A stretch of 64,000 nt of DNA from Bacteroidales bacterium Phil12 (GTDB taxonomy: Bacteria; Bacteroidota; Bacteroidia; Bacteroidales; P3): contig NWBO01000152.1 of assembly GCA_002633275.1 (NCBI GenBank), positions 12,502 to 76,501 on the forward strand, given 5' to 3'. The position numbers and the translations under genes were made by a program. The notes under the pieces are model-generated. The model was not told the origin of the DNA, searched no databases, and saw only the letters and a list, made by a program, of their open reading frames with translations. Positions within the stretch are counted from its first letter, which is position 1, and each line of letters starts with the position of its first letter. Below, piece by piece: positions 20,115-29,545 of the stretch.

Positions 20115-20699
20115 TTACTTCTTGTTGTAGCGATTCATGGTTATATCCATTCCTTGCATAACAAAAGATTTTATTATATCGTAAATTTTGGCGATTTGTG
20201 GCTGCAACAATTTCTCTTCTTCGTCAGAAAATTTGCCAAGTACGAAATCGATTTGTTCGCCTTTATGAAAATCGCTACCGATACCGCAGCGCATACGGTT
20301 GAATGTGGAAGTGTTTATCAGTTCTATGATATTCTTCAAACCATTATGGCCTCCGTCCGAACCTTTTAGTCTTAACCTTAAAGTACCAAATGGCAATGCA
20401 AGGTCATCGACAATTATCAACATATTTTCAAGCGATATGTTTTCCTTATCCAACCAATAACGAACAGCCTTACCGCTAAGGTTCATATACGTTGTAGGTT
20501 TGATTATTATCAATTGGCGTCCCATAAGTTTGGCTTCACATTTGAAAGCATATCTGTCTGAAATGAATTTATAATTTTGATTGTTCTTTTCATTAATCTG
20601 CTTTACCAATTCATCGACAACCATATAACCGATATTGTGTCGTGTATTATCGTACTCCTTATCGGGATTTCCCAAACCGACAATAAGATATTTATTCAT
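20115..20699 (-). CDS. pth: Peptidyl-tRNA hydrolase
   Basis: 194 residues. The start KYLIVGLGNPDKEYDNTRHNIG carries the asparagine and catalytic His of the family; TTYMNLSGKAV, IIVDDLALPFGTLRLRLKGSDGGHNGLKNI and FNRMRCGIG follow. The enzyme releases peptides from tRNAs dropped by ribosomes. I chose the ATG at 20699 because the family begins at this point; an open frame continues upstream to 20756. Confidence 0.96.
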   Translation of the reverse strand: MNKYLIVGLGNPDKEYDNTRHNIGYMVVDELVKQINEKNNQNYKFISDRYAFKCEAKLMGRQLIIIKPTTYMNLSGKAVRYWLDKENISLENMLIIVDDLALPFGTLRLRLKGSDGGHNGLKNIIELINTSTFNRMRCGIGSDFHKGEQIDFVLGKFSDEEEKLLQPQIAKIYDIIKSFVMQGMDITMNRYNKK

Positions 20700-20784
20700 A
20701 TCAATTACTTTTTCTTTTTTGAATATTCTTAAAAATTTTAACATCTCAGCAAACAATTCTCACGAGCGTCAAAACATTTTTCTA

Positions 20785-20858
20785 ATGTTAAACATCATTG
20801 CAGCGATGTTTAACACTAATTTACTCGTTTCACTAATTAATTTTATGAAAACACTCCT
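20785..20858. repeat. 21-base-period array between pth and rplY
   Basis: Units begin at 20785 (ATGTTAAACATCATTG), 20806 (ATGTTTAACACTAATT) and 20827. The first two are inverse-oriented versions of the core. Confidence 0.8.
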
Positions 20859-20895
20859 AAATAAATAACAGGCTGTAATTGTTGCAGCCTGTTAT
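20855..20895 (-). terminator. Terminator of rplY
   Basis: ATAACAGGCTG and CAGCCTGTTAT pair (20865-20895). On the minus strand the hairpin is followed by TTATTT. It lies about 48 bases after the rplY stop, so pth may depend on readthrough or its own promoter. Confidence 0.8.
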
Positions 20896-20942
20896 CTTGA
20901 TGTAAAAGAATGTTGAAATATTGATTATTTCTTTCTTTTCTA

Positions 20943-21542
20943 TTATTCAGCAGCAGGAGTTTCTGCTTCTGAGTCTGCACCTGCGTTACGAGCAGCATTA
21001 CGAGTAGAATTAACCGTTACCACAACCGAAGATTTAACTTCCATAACCTCCACATCAGGAATATTGATTTCATTAACCTTGATGCCTTGTGCTATGTTCA
21101 ATTTGCTAATATCCAAAACAACTTCTTGTGGTATTGCGTTAGGAATTCCGCAAAGACGGATTTTTCTAATCTTGATTTGTAATTTACCACCTTGCAATAC
21201 GCCGGGAGCAGTACCCGTTGTTTTTACAGGAACAGCGATTGTGATAGGTTTATCATCAAAAATTCTCAAAAAGTCTGCGTGTAAAACCTCATCAGATACC
21301 GGGTGATACTGAATATCCTGCAAGATAGCCATTGTCTTATTACCATCAATATTCAATTCAACGTAATGAGTTTCCGGTGTGAATAACAATGCTTTGAAGT
21401 CTTTTGAAGGAACTGCGAATATTTGTTGTTCTTCTTTTCCGCCATAAAGGACACATGGAACCATGTTTTCTCTTCTCAAAGCCTTAGCATCTTTTTTCCC
21501 TACGTTCTTTCTTGAAGAACCGCTCATTGATACTGTTTTCAT
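20943..21542 (-). CDS. rplY: Ribosomal protein bL25 (Ctc type)
   Basis: 199 residues, the long form with an N-terminal 5S rRNA-binding L25 domain (SGSSRKNVGKKDAKALRRENMVPCVLYGG) and a C-terminal TL5-like domain (DFLRIFDDKPITIAVPVKTTG, LRI..IPNAIPQEVVLDIS). The tail is acidic and alanine-rich. It binds 5S rRNA in the large subunit. It has its own promoter but lies in the common prs-rplY-pth order. Confidence 0.95.
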   Translation of the reverse strand: MKTVSMSGSSRKNVGKKDAKALRRENMVPCVLYGGKEEQQIFAVPSKDFKALLFTPETHYVELNIDGNKTMAILQDIQYHPVSDEVLHADFLRIFDDKPITIAVPVKTTGTAPGVLQGGKLQIKIRKIRLCGIPNAIPQEVVLDISKLNIAQGIKVNEINIPDVEVMEVKSSVVVTVNSTRNAARNAGADSEAETPAAE

Positions 21543-21586
21543 TTTGAAATGTTTTTTTTATTATTAATGTATTATAAAAAGTTTTG

Positions 21587-21594
21587 CAAAATTA
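21587..21594 (-). promoter_or_regulatory. Promoter -7 element of rplY
   Basis: TAATTTTG followed by CAAAAC on the minus strand, 45 bases before the start. Confidence 0.65.
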
Positions 21595-21621
21595 CGTCTT
21601 TTTTCCGAACTGACAAAATCC

Positions 21622-22605
21622 TTAGAACTTAGTCTGTACGCCCACTTGTGCAACCGCTTGTTCGTAAAGGTTGGCAATACTCTCCGAATTTTGAACTCTG
21701 CGTATTGCTTCTGCACATATAGGAGCAATGGACAAGACCTTAATTTTCTTGCTTTCTCTTTTCAAAGGAATAGTGTCTGTTACTATTAATTCTTCTATTG
21801 AAGAGTTTTCTATCTTTTCGATTGCTTCTCCCGACAAAACAGGGTGTGTAATCATTGCCTTTACACTGTTTGCACCGCTTTCTTTGATTAATTTAGCGGC
21901 ATTGCAAAGCGTTCCACCCGTGTCAATAATATCATCAACCAAAATAACATCTTTGCCTTTGACATCACCTATCAACTGCATGGATCCTATTTCGTTTGGA
22001 CGAGAACGTTGTTTGTGGCACATCACAAAGCCTGTACCCAAAATCTTTGAATAAGTTGAAGCACGTTTTGTTCCACCTGCATCAGGAGATGCTATAAGAA
22101 CATTTTCCACATTACTGTACAATCCTCTTAAATAAGGAATAAATACGCTGGAAGCCAACAAGTGATCCACAGGAATATTGAAAAATCCTTGTATCTGGTC
22201 TGCGTGCAAATCTATTGTAATAACACGATTAACACCTGCTGCTTGCAACAAATCAGCCATAAGTTTCGCTGCTATTGGAACTCTTGGCTTGTCTTTTCTA
22301 TCTTGACGTGCAAATCCGAAATAAGGTATGACGGCAACAATTCTACGTGCAGAAGCACGTTTTGCAGCATCAACCATCATCAATAACTCCATTATATTAT
22401 CGGTTGGAGCGAAAGTAGATTGAATGATAAAAACGTTTGCACCTCTTACTGTTTGTTCCAAAGAAGGCTGAAATTCTCCGTCTGCATACTGCAAACATAT
22501 AGATTCTCCAAGAGGCTTTCCATAACTTGCCGCAATCTTCTCTGCTAAATATCTACTTGCACGACAAGAAAATATTACTGAGTTATCTTTCTCTAATTCT
22601 GACAT
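21622..22605 (-). CDS. prs: Ribose-phosphate pyrophosphokinase
   Basis: 327 residues, close to family length. The ATP/ribose site PYFGFARQDRKDKPRVPIAAKL, the IDLHADQIQGFF block and the PRPP loop VILVDDIIDTGGTL are all present. It makes PRPP for nucleotide, histidine and NAD synthesis, linking it to nadC in this window. It is the first gene of the minus-strand group with rplY and pth. Confidence 0.97.
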   Translation of the reverse strand: MSELEKDNSVIFSCRASRYLAEKIAASYGKPLGESICLQYADGEFQPSLEQTVRGANVFIIQSTFAPTDNIMELLMMVDAAKRASARRIVAVIPYFGFARQDRKDKPRVPIAAKLMADLLQAAGVNRVITIDLHADQIQGFFNIPVDHLLASSVFIPYLRGLYSNVENVLIASPDAGGTKRASTYSKILGTGFVMCHKQRSRPNEIGSMQLIGDVKGKDVILVDDIIDTGGTLCNAAKLIKESGANSVKAMITHPVLSGEAIEKIENSSIEELIVTDTIPLKRESKKIKVLSIAPICAEAIRRVQNSESIANLYEQAVAQVGVQTKF

Positions 22606-22648
22606 TTTTTAATACATTTTGTGTGTTATTCCCAAAACTTTCAAGTTG

Positions 22649-22656
22649 CAAAATTA
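22649..22656 (-). promoter_or_regulatory. Promoter -7 element of prs
   Basis: TAATTTTG followed by CAAC on the minus strand, 44 bases before the start. Confidence 0.7.
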
Positions 22657-22718
22657 CATTTTTTTTACCAATTCAGAAAATTTTTTCAAAAAAATGCTTG
22701 CATATTAAAAAAAAGTCG

Positions 22719-22726
22719 TAATTTTG
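22719..22726 (+). promoter_or_regulatory. Promoter -7 element of tRNA-Leu
   Basis: TAATTTTG followed by CACTC, 27 bases before the tRNA. Confidence 0.7.
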
Positions 22727-22752
22727 CACTCGGAAATCAGATGAACAAATGA

Positions 22753-22836
22753 GCTTCTGTGGTGGAATTGGTAGACACGCTAGACTCAAAATCTGGTGCG
22801 AGCAATCGCTTAAGGGTTCAAGTCCCTTCAGAAGTA
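22753..22836 (+). tRNA. tRNA-Leu (anticodon CAA)
   Basis: 84 bases with a long variable arm. The acceptor GCTTCTG pairs with CAGAAGT (first pair G-U). The D arm is TGGTGGAATTGGTAGACAC. The anticodon loop CTCAAAA gives CAA, reading UUG. The T arm is AGGGTTCAAGTCCCT and the discriminator is A. CCA is not encoded. Confidence 0.95.
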
Positions 22837-22838
22837 CT

Positions 22839-22875
22839 TAAAGAGGTAAGTTAAATTTACCTCTTTTCTTTTTGT
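22839..22875 (+). terminator. Terminator of tRNA-Leu
   Basis: AAAGAGGTAA and TTTACCTCTTT form a hairpin followed by CTTTTTG. Confidence 0.78.
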
Positions 22876-23181
22876 CGTTTTCGTAAGGTGTCTTTCTCCT
22901 TTAAGGATTAGAAAAAAAGGTGCAATAAATCAAATAAAAATATTTCCATTTTTCAACGAAAATATCTTTAATCTCGGTAACCCGAAAATAAATTTCATCT
23001 ATCAAGAATGCCATTCACGTATTTACCATTCGCTTTGTTTTTAATCACAAAACGCAAAAAACAAAAAAATTTTGCCAATTATTTGAATTAATATTTATAT
23101 CTTTGCAGTTCCTAATAACAAATGTTATAGTATTTTCAATTCGGTAATAATGTTTTATACATTTACAAAAAATTTACTAAG
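22876..23181. other. Intergenic region upstream of the M6 protease gene
   Basis: About 306 bases without a gene. It holds a likely promoter -7 element, TATCTTTG followed by CAG, at 23098-23105 on the plus strand, giving a leader of about 70 bases. I see nothing else in it. Confidence 0.6.
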
Positions 23182-26100
23182 ATGAAAAAGATTTTAATAA
23201 CACTATTGCTTTGTTTTATCGGTATAGGAGTGTCTTTGGCTGATGTTGCCAACCCAAAACCAACAAATGTAAAACAATCCGATGGAACGACATTAACCAT
23301 TACCACTCACGGTGATGAAAGAGTTCATTGGTACAGAACTATCGATGAATATACCGTTATGATTAATGATGACAACGATTTTGTTTATGCCATTAGTGAT
23401 GGCGTAGGCGGAATGAAATGTTCAAACATCATTGCCCACAATCCAAACGAGCGTTCGGCGGCGGAAGAAAATTTTCTTTTAAGTTTGAAAAAGCGTATGT
23501 TTTATTCCTCTGACCAAGTCAGCATTATGACCCAGTACGACAAGGCTCTTAATGATTTTAATAAAAACAGCGTCAAACTTAAAGCCAACAGCGACGGCGT
23601 TGAAGAGTTTAAACTTATCGTAATCCTTATGTCTTTCAAAGATGTGGTCTTCTCCACTCCTAAGGAAGACATTGACGCTTTGTTTAACCAAGTAGGTTAT
23701 TCTGCTAACGGCCACCCGGGTTCTGTTCATGACTATTTCCACGCATCTTCAAATGGAAAACTAAATGTTATCTCCACCGTTATCGGCCCTTATGTAGCGG
23801 ACAGCAACCTTGCCTATTATGGAGGTTCCCACACTTCCGGCTCTTATTATTATGGTGCAAGGGCATTGCTTAGAGAAGGACTTTTACAAGCCAACGACGA
23901 TATTGATTTTTCACAATATACCAATGGAGAAGGTAACGAAGTCTCTTGTATCTATATGATTTATGCAGGCTATCCTCAATCCGCCAACCCTAATCACCCC
24001 GAATTAATTTGGCCTCACCAAGGCTATATGTACCCTTCTATGACTCTTGACGGAGTAACCATACAAAAATATAGTTGTTCTTCCGAATATCCTGGAACAT
24101 ACAACAATCCGTCTCCGCTTGTTATAGGCACTATATGCCACGAGTTTTCCCATGCTTTGGGACAGCCCGACTATTATGATACAGACTACGAACTTAACGG
24201 TCAAGCCTTTCACCCTGGTGAGTGGGATATTATGGCAAGTGGCAATTACAACGGCAATGGTATGTATCCTCCTTTGTGGCATGCTATGGAAAGAAATGTC
24301 AGAGGCTACGTTGATATTGAGGAAGCAAACGTTGATAATGATTACACTCTTGAAGATTTAAGCGTATCGGGAAAAGCATTGCGATTGTCTTATGATAATT
24401 CCTTGGATTGGAATCTTTCAAAAGAGTATTTCATATTGGAGAATCGTCGTACAACAGGTTTCGATTACTACTTACCCGGCAACGGTATGTTAATTTTCAA
24501 AGTGGATAGAAATCCGGAAGGTTGGTCGTCCAATTGTGCCAACTGTAATACGTCTCGCTTAGGCTTTCAATTGGTAACGGCAGACAATTCTCATTCGGAA
24601 TATTATTATTCCGAAGCACAAACTTTCCCGGGAACTACCAACAAACGTTCTTTCACAGACAACACCACTCCGTCTTCCAAATCTTTTGACAATTACAATC
24701 TAAACAAACCTTTGTATCGCATAACAGAAAACAAGACTACTGGCAACATTACTTTCCATGTCGGCGACACGACAAACTTCGTTGATATTTACAACACCGA
24801 TATTGCATACAAAAACGACACAATAACTGCCGCTGCAAGCGTTAAAGCAAACAATCTCTCTATTATTGAAAAAGGTGTATTGTACGATTTGAACAATATT
24901 CCAAATAGCAACTCCACAAAAATAATAGATAACACATCTTCCACAACCACAATAGGTGTAAATTTGACAGGCTTATCGGCAAACGAAACATATTTCATTC
25001 GTCCTTATGTAAAAACAGCCACAAATATTTCTTACGGAGAAAGTATAAGAATAAAAGTCCCTTGTCCATCTGTAAGTGTCTTTCCTTTTGTTGAGGACTT
25101 TTCAAACGGCATCAGTGATTGTTGGAGCGAAGAGAACAAAATCTATAAAAACACTAACTGGGATACTAATTCCGATGGTGAGGCACACATCTCTACGGAC
25201 TACGTTATGGTAAATAATTATGGTGCTGTCAAGCCGGAGATAACTTTGATTACTCCTGCTTTGAATACCGAAGTATTGGACGAGCCTATCCTTGTATTCG
25301 ACCATTATCAAAAACCTATCAACAGCGTTAGCGATAACCTTATAGTTTATTACAAAACATCTTTGGAAAGTTCTTGGCAATTGCTGAAAGACTTCAACTC
25401 TGCAAATATTTCAACATGGGCAACCGACACAATAACATTACCTGTAAAAAGCAATACGTTATATATAGGTTTCAAAGCCTCATTGCGTGGTAAAGACGGA
25501 GTATATTTAGATAATGTTACCATAACTGACAAGAAAGTAAATTCTTGGCCTGTTGTAACCTTTGAAGGAATTGAGAATATAACAGATGTAAGTGCAACAT
25601 TCAAGGCAAATGTTTTTCAAAGCGGATACACTGATTTGATAAATAAAGGCTTTGTTTTGAGTACCAATAACAGCGAACCGACTATTAACGATATTGTTGT
25701 TTCAACCAACAATTCTTCTATTGGAGAATTTGAACTAACCACAAACGACTTGCAAAGTTCATCATTATATTACGTTCGTGCTTTTGCACAAAACCAAGGT
25801 ATGATTTCTTATTCCGATGTTATGACTTTTGCAACAAGATGTCCAAAGGTTAGCAATTTTCCTTATTCTGCCGATATGACTTCGACAGACACTTTATGTT
25901 TTGAACTTGTTGGCGACAAACTTATTCTTCCTATCTTCGATTTTTCCAATCAAGACAGCCTTTCTGTTATTTACAAAACAACAAAGAATACCACCAATGC
26001 CGACAACCATAATATATCTTTATATTACCGTAACGGTGTTGAGGGCGATTGGGAACTTATCTCCACCAATCCTGCACAAGACAATGAAACAATAACTATC

Positions 26101-27336
26101 GCCATTCCTACTCTAAATCACCAAAACGACAACTCTTATCTTGCGTTCGAGGGGTTAAAAATTTCTACCGGCGAATACAATCTTAGCGACTTAATAATAA
26201 AAGCCGTATTGCAAGTACCTATCGTTGAAACCGACACGGCTTATCTTTCGGATTACAACAAGATATTTGCGCAGGGTAATGTTATAAGCCAAAGCATGAG
26301 CGAAGTAACCGAACGTGGTTTTGTATATTCCAAAACTAACAGCGAACCGACTACCGACGATAGCAAAATTTTAGCGGGTTCGGGCGAAGGTGTTTTCAAT
26401 GCGACTATAAACAATTTGGATACTTTGACAACATACTATGTCCGCAGTTTTGCAACCAATAACTACGGTACAACATACGGCAAAACATTCAAAATAACTA
26501 CGCCATTCATTCCTATTTACAACAACACTATTTCTTCCGACCAACACTTATGTGCGGGCAGCGTGGCTTCCAACCTTATAGGCACAACGCCAACAGGTGG
26601 TAACGGCTCTTACACCTACTTATGGATAACTTCAACCGATAGCATCAATTGGACACCATGTGATGAGGGCAGCACAAATGACAATGATTGGTACGCTCCA
26701 CAACAAAAATTCGTTACCACTTATTACAAACGTGTCGTTTATTCTTATGTTTCTATCGACACATCTAACACCGTTACAATTAAAGTTGATGCTGCCTCAA
26801 AGGGCGGTAATGTCTTCGCTCTTCAAGATAATGTAAGACAAAACGAAGAAGCAAGATTTCAACTTCGTGCTTATGTCGGAGATATTATGTATTGGGAGCG
26901 TCTTCGTCCGGGTTATGATTGGCAAGAAATAGAAAACTCTGCCGATATGATATATTTAAGCGATTATCCCGAAGATATGGGCGAATATTCCTACCGTGCC
27001 ATTGTTCAGAGCGGAACTTGTAATGCTGTTATTTCGGGAGAAGGAAAGGTAAATGTCTTACAAGGTGTGGGGCTTGAATATATTGATAACGAAATAACGT
27101 TGAGTTTAACTCCAAATCCTGCAAAGGACATCGTTTATCTGACAACAAATTTTGAGACAGACAAAGTAAATATAACCGTAACGGATTCAAAAGGCGTAAA
27201 AGTTATATACCAAAACGTTCCTTTACATAAAGGCAAAAATGCTTTGTCCGTTGATACCCTTAATGAGGGCACATATATCATCACCATACAAAACGAAAAC
27301 ATTCACATAAACACGAAACTCGTAATTTCAAAATAA
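23182..27336 (+). CDS. Secreted M6-family metalloprotease with T9SS sorting domain
   Basis: 1384 residues. A signal peptide (MKKILITLLLCFIGIGVSLA) leads into a prodomain and a metallopeptidase domain with the zinc motif CHEFSHALGQPDYYD near residue 318 and the GEWDIMASG turn, as in immune inhibitor A-like M6 peptidases. Residues 540-1120 contain jelly-roll and fibronectin-like segments, including three related repeats (GFVLSTNNSEPT, GFVYSKTNSEPT and a diverged GVLYDLNN). The last 80 residues (LSLTPNPAKDIVYL ... GTYIITI) are a type A T9SS sorting signal, so the protein is exported across the outer membrane. nadC starts right after the stop codon. Confidence 0.9.
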   Translation: MKKILITLLLCFIGIGVSLADVANPKPTNVKQSDGTTLTITTHGDERVHWYRTIDEYTVMINDDNDFVYAISDGVGGMKCSNIIAHNPNERSAAEENFLLSLKKRMFYSSDQVSIMTQYDKALNDFNKNSVKLKANSDGVEEFKLIVILMSFKDVVFSTPKEDIDALFNQVGYSANGHPGSVHDYFHASSNGKLNVISTVIGPYVADSNLAYYGGSHTSGSYYYGARALLREGLLQANDDIDFSQYTNGEGNEVSCIYMIYAGYPQSANPNHPELIWPHQGYMYPSMTLDGVTIQKYSCSSEYPGTYNNPSPLVIGTICHEFSHALGQPDYYDTDYELNGQAFHPGEWDIMASGNYNGNGMYPPLWHAMERNVRGYVDIEEANVDNDYTLEDLSVSGKALRLSYDNSLDWNLSKEYFILENRRTTGFDYYLPGNGMLIFKVDRNPEGWSSNCANCNTSRLGFQLVTADNSHSEYYYSEAQTFPGTTNKRSFTDNTTPSSKSFDNYNLNKPLYRITENKTTGNITFHVGDTTNFVDIYNTDIAYKNDTITAAASVKANNLSIIEKGVLYDLNNIPNSNSTKIIDNTSSTTTIGVNLTGLSANETYFIRPYVKTATNISYGESIRIKVPCPSVSVFPFVEDFSNGISDCWSEENKIYKNTNWDTNSDGEAHISTDYVMVNNYGAVKPEITLITPALNTEVLDEPILVFDHYQKPINSVSDNLIVYYKTSLESSWQLLKDFNSANISTWATDTITLPVKSNTLYIGFKASLRGKDGVYLDNVTITDKKVNSWPVVTFEGIENITDVSATFKANVFQSGYTDLINKGFVLSTNNSEPTINDIVVSTNNSSIGEFELTTNDLQSSSLYYVRAFAQNQGMISYSDVMTFATRCPKVSNFPYSADMTSTDTLCFELVGDKLILPIFDFSNQDSLSVIYKTTKNTTNADNHNISLYYRNGVEGDWELISTNPAQDNETITIAIPTLNHQNDNSYLAFEGLKISTGEYNLSDLIIKAVLQVPIVETDTAYLSDYNKIFAQGNVISQSMSEVTERGFVYSKTNSEPTTDDSKILAGSGEGVFNATINNLDTLTTYYVRSFATNNYGTTYGKTFKITTPFIPIYNNTISSDQHLCAGSVASNLIGTTPTGGNGSYTYLWITSTDSINWTPCDEGSTNDNDWYAPQQKFVTTYYKRVVYSYVSIDTSNTVTIKVDAASKGGNVFALQDNVRQNEEARFQLRAYVGDIMYWERLRPGYDWQEIENSADMIYLSDYPEDMGEYSYRAIVQSGTCNAVISGEGKVNVLQGVGLEYIDNEITLSLTPNPAKDIVYLTTNFETDKVNITVTDSKGVKVIYQNVPLHKGKNALSVDTLNEGTYIITIQNENIHINTKLVISK

Positions 27337-28185
27337 ATGAACACAAACCATTTGGAACAACATATCTTAAACGCATTGGAAGAGGATATTCGTCAAGGGG
27401 ATTTCTCTTCCATTGCCTGCATCGACGAAAATGCACAACGAAAAGTCAAACTTATTGCAAAGGACAGCGGCATATTATGCGGTGTAGATGTTTTTTGCAA
27501 GGTCTTTGAACTTATGGACAGCAAAAAAGACATTCAAATACAAAGATTTCTTAACGACGGCACAAATGTCAAAAAAGGCGACATTATACTTAAAATATCA
27601 GGCAACGCCCGTAATATCTTGGGAGCGGAACGTACAGCTCTTAACTACATACAATTAATGAGCGGCATTGCAACAACCACCAACACCTACGTTAAAGAAT
27701 TGGAGGGAATGCATACTCGTCTTTTGGACACGCGTAAGACTACTCCCGGTCTTAGAATGTTGGAAAAATATGCTGTTAAAACGGGGGGCGGCGTTAATCA
27801 TCGTATAGGTCTTTTTGATATGATTATGCTAAAAGACAATCATATTGATTTTGCAGGCGGCATCAAACAAGCCATAACCAAGACCAACGAATATTTGAAA
27901 GCCAACAACCTTAACCTTAAAATCGAAATAGAGGTTCGCAACTTCGATGAACTCGGCCAAGTGCTTCAATGCGGCAATGTGGATAGAATAATGCTGGACA
28001 ATTTCACGCCCGAAGATTTGAGCGAAGCCGTAAAAATCATTGACGGCAGGTACGAAACCGAAGCAAGCGGCGGAATAAACTTCGCAACACTTAAAACATA
28101 CGCTCAAAGCAATGTGGATTTTATTTCCGTAGGGGCTTTAACACACCATATATCGGCTATGGATATTTCGCTTGTCAGTGATTGA
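27337..28185 (+). CDS. nadC: Quinolinate phosphoribosyltransferase (nicotinate-nucleotide pyrophosphorylase)
   Basis: 282 residues, normal length. Seen: ERTALNYIQLMSGIAT, LLDTRKTTPGLRMLEKYAVKTGGG with the quinolinate-binding Arg and Lys residues, HRIGLFDMIMLKDNHI and EASGGI near the end. It joins quinolinate and PRPP to give nicotinate mononucleotide. The ATG follows the protease stop with no gap, so it is likely translated from the same message, although the two functions are unrelated. Confidence 0.96.
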   Translation: MNTNHLEQHILNALEEDIRQGDFSSIACIDENAQRKVKLIAKDSGILCGVDVFCKVFELMDSKKDIQIQRFLNDGTNVKKGDIILKISGNARNILGAERTALNYIQLMSGIATTTNTYVKELEGMHTRLLDTRKTTPGLRMLEKYAVKTGGGVNHRIGLFDMIMLKDNHIDFAGGIKQAITKTNEYLKANNLNLKIEIEVRNFDELGQVLQCGNVDRIMLDNFTPEDLSEAVKIIDGRYETEASGGINFATLKTYAQSNVDFISVGALTHHISAMDISLVSD

Positions 28186-28187
28186 AA

Positions 28188-28229
28188 AAACAGTGTCCCA
28201 CATTGTGAAATTAGTGTGGGACACTGTTT
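28188..28229 (+). terminator. Terminator after nadC made of inverted 21-base units
   Basis: AAACAGTGTCCCACA at 28188-28202 pairs perfectly with TGTGGGACACTGTTT at 28215-28229. It is a strong 15-base stem, but the T run after it is short. Confidence 0.65.
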
Positions 28230-28275
28230 CACTAATGTTTAACACTAATTTATTAATGTTTAACACCGGTTTTGT
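28192..28275. repeat. 21-base-period array downstream of nadC
   Basis: Units begin at 28192, 28213, 28234 and 28255. The last two start AATGTTTAACAC. The first two carry TGTCCCACA and its inverse. Confidence 0.85.
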
Positions 28276-28335
28276 GAAAACCCCCTTTTGTTTTTTGCTT
28301 TACTACAAACGAGTTTTTTTAATAATATACATTTA

Positions 28336-29421
28336 ATGGGACATAACTCCTACATCAAAGAAAAGAAGAGTTTTTTTAAAGATAAGAAGTTTCTTTATTG
28401 GCGACCTGTAAGACAATGTCTGCATACTTCCCGATTGTTGGTTTTGCCGGGCTTTCAGGGAGTGCCGCTGTTCGATGTGCTGTTGTTTTTCGCCAAAGGA
28501 TTAAAAGCCGGCGTTATAAACCAAAGGGCGGCTGCCATGTCGTTCCATATTTTTTTATCTTTGTTTCCGCTATTGTTGGCAGGTTTCACGCTTCTGCCTT
28601 TCTTTCATTTGGAACATTATATACCATTGATTTTGGAAACGTTAAATCAGTTTTTTCCTGACAGCACAAAAGATTTTATTCAAATGACGGTAACCGATTT
28701 GCTCAGCACAAAACACAACGGATTGATGTCCATAGGTTTTATTTCCGCTATTTGGGTTGCTTCTTCCGGATTCAATTCCCTGCTTCTGACATTCAACCAA
28801 TCCGCTCACACAAACAAAAAAATAAAGTTCTTCAAACGCCGAACCATTTCCATCCTTATGGTTTTGGGTATGTTTACGGCTGTGATAATCAGTTTTACCC
28901 TTATATTCTTTTCCCGAAATCTTATATCCTTTTTCATAAATTCGGACATAATCAGCACAAATACGCAATTGTATATATTCAAGGTTGTGAAATGGTCGAT
29001 AATCGTTTTTTTGATTTATCTCGGTATGGCGACGATTTATTACACTACACCCGTAAATCGCGAAGGTTACAAATTCTTTTCGGCAGGAGCGACAATGGCA
29101 ACCATTATGTTTATATTGATGTCGAACGGCTTTAATTTCTATATATTGCATTTTTCAAGATACAATGCCATGTATGGCTCGATAGGTGCCATAATTATAT
29201 TTCTTTTGTGGATATACTTAAATTCGTTCGTATTGATTTTAGGTTTTGAACTCAACGCCTCGATAGCCGAAGCATATCTTGAAGGACACAGCATAAAAAA
29301 AACAGCTTCTTCACGAAAGATAAAAATTTCCCGTACATCGGTCAATATGCTTAACACAAAAAGATTAAAAATTATGTTCAACCGCAGCAGAATGAAAAAA
29401 GTGTTTGGAAAAGCGAAATAA
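28336..29421 (+). CDS. YihY/BrkB-family inner-membrane protein
   Basis: 361 residues from the ATG at 28336. Six hydrophobic helices follow a basic N-terminal stretch. The family block INQRAAAMSFHIFLSLFPLLLAG is near residue 68, and the conserved YNAMYGSIGAIIIFLLWIYLNSFVLILGFELNA segment lies before a basic tail. The family was once annotated as ribonuclease BN but consists of membrane proteins of uncertain function. I chose this start because the upstream 16 codons are A/T-rich and not family-like. Confidence 0.85.
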   Translation: MGHNSYIKEKKSFFKDKKFLYWRPVRQCLHTSRLLVLPGFQGVPLFDVLLFFAKGLKAGVINQRAAAMSFHIFLSLFPLLLAGFTLLPFFHLEHYIPLILETLNQFFPDSTKDFIQMTVTDLLSTKHNGLMSIGFISAIWVASSGFNSLLLTFNQSAHTNKKIKFFKRRTISILMVLGMFTAVIISFTLIFFSRNLISFFINSDIISTNTQLYIFKVVKWSIIVFLIYLGMATIYYTTPVNREGYKFFSAGATMATIMFILMSNGFNFYILHFSRYNAMYGSIGAIIIFLLWIYLNSFVLILGFELNASIAEAYLEGHSIKKTASSRKIKISRTSVNMLNTKRLKIMFNRSRMKKVFGKAK

Positions 29422-29545
29422 ACAAGCATCGGTTCGCCACGTTAATTGATGGTGGTTATATTATTTGGAGTAGATTTGCAAAACATCGGAGATAAACGTT
29501 CCAACTTGATACAAGCATTCCAATGTCAGCAGTTTTTCTTTTTTT

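Noticed and set aside
19599..20369. Plus-strand frame of 256 codons
   Set aside because: It lies antisense to the permease and pth genes, whose protein families are clear.
29446..29545. Plus-strand TAGATTTG (about 29471) as a promoter
   Set aside because: No TTG at the right distance and no gene downstream on that strand; probably chance.
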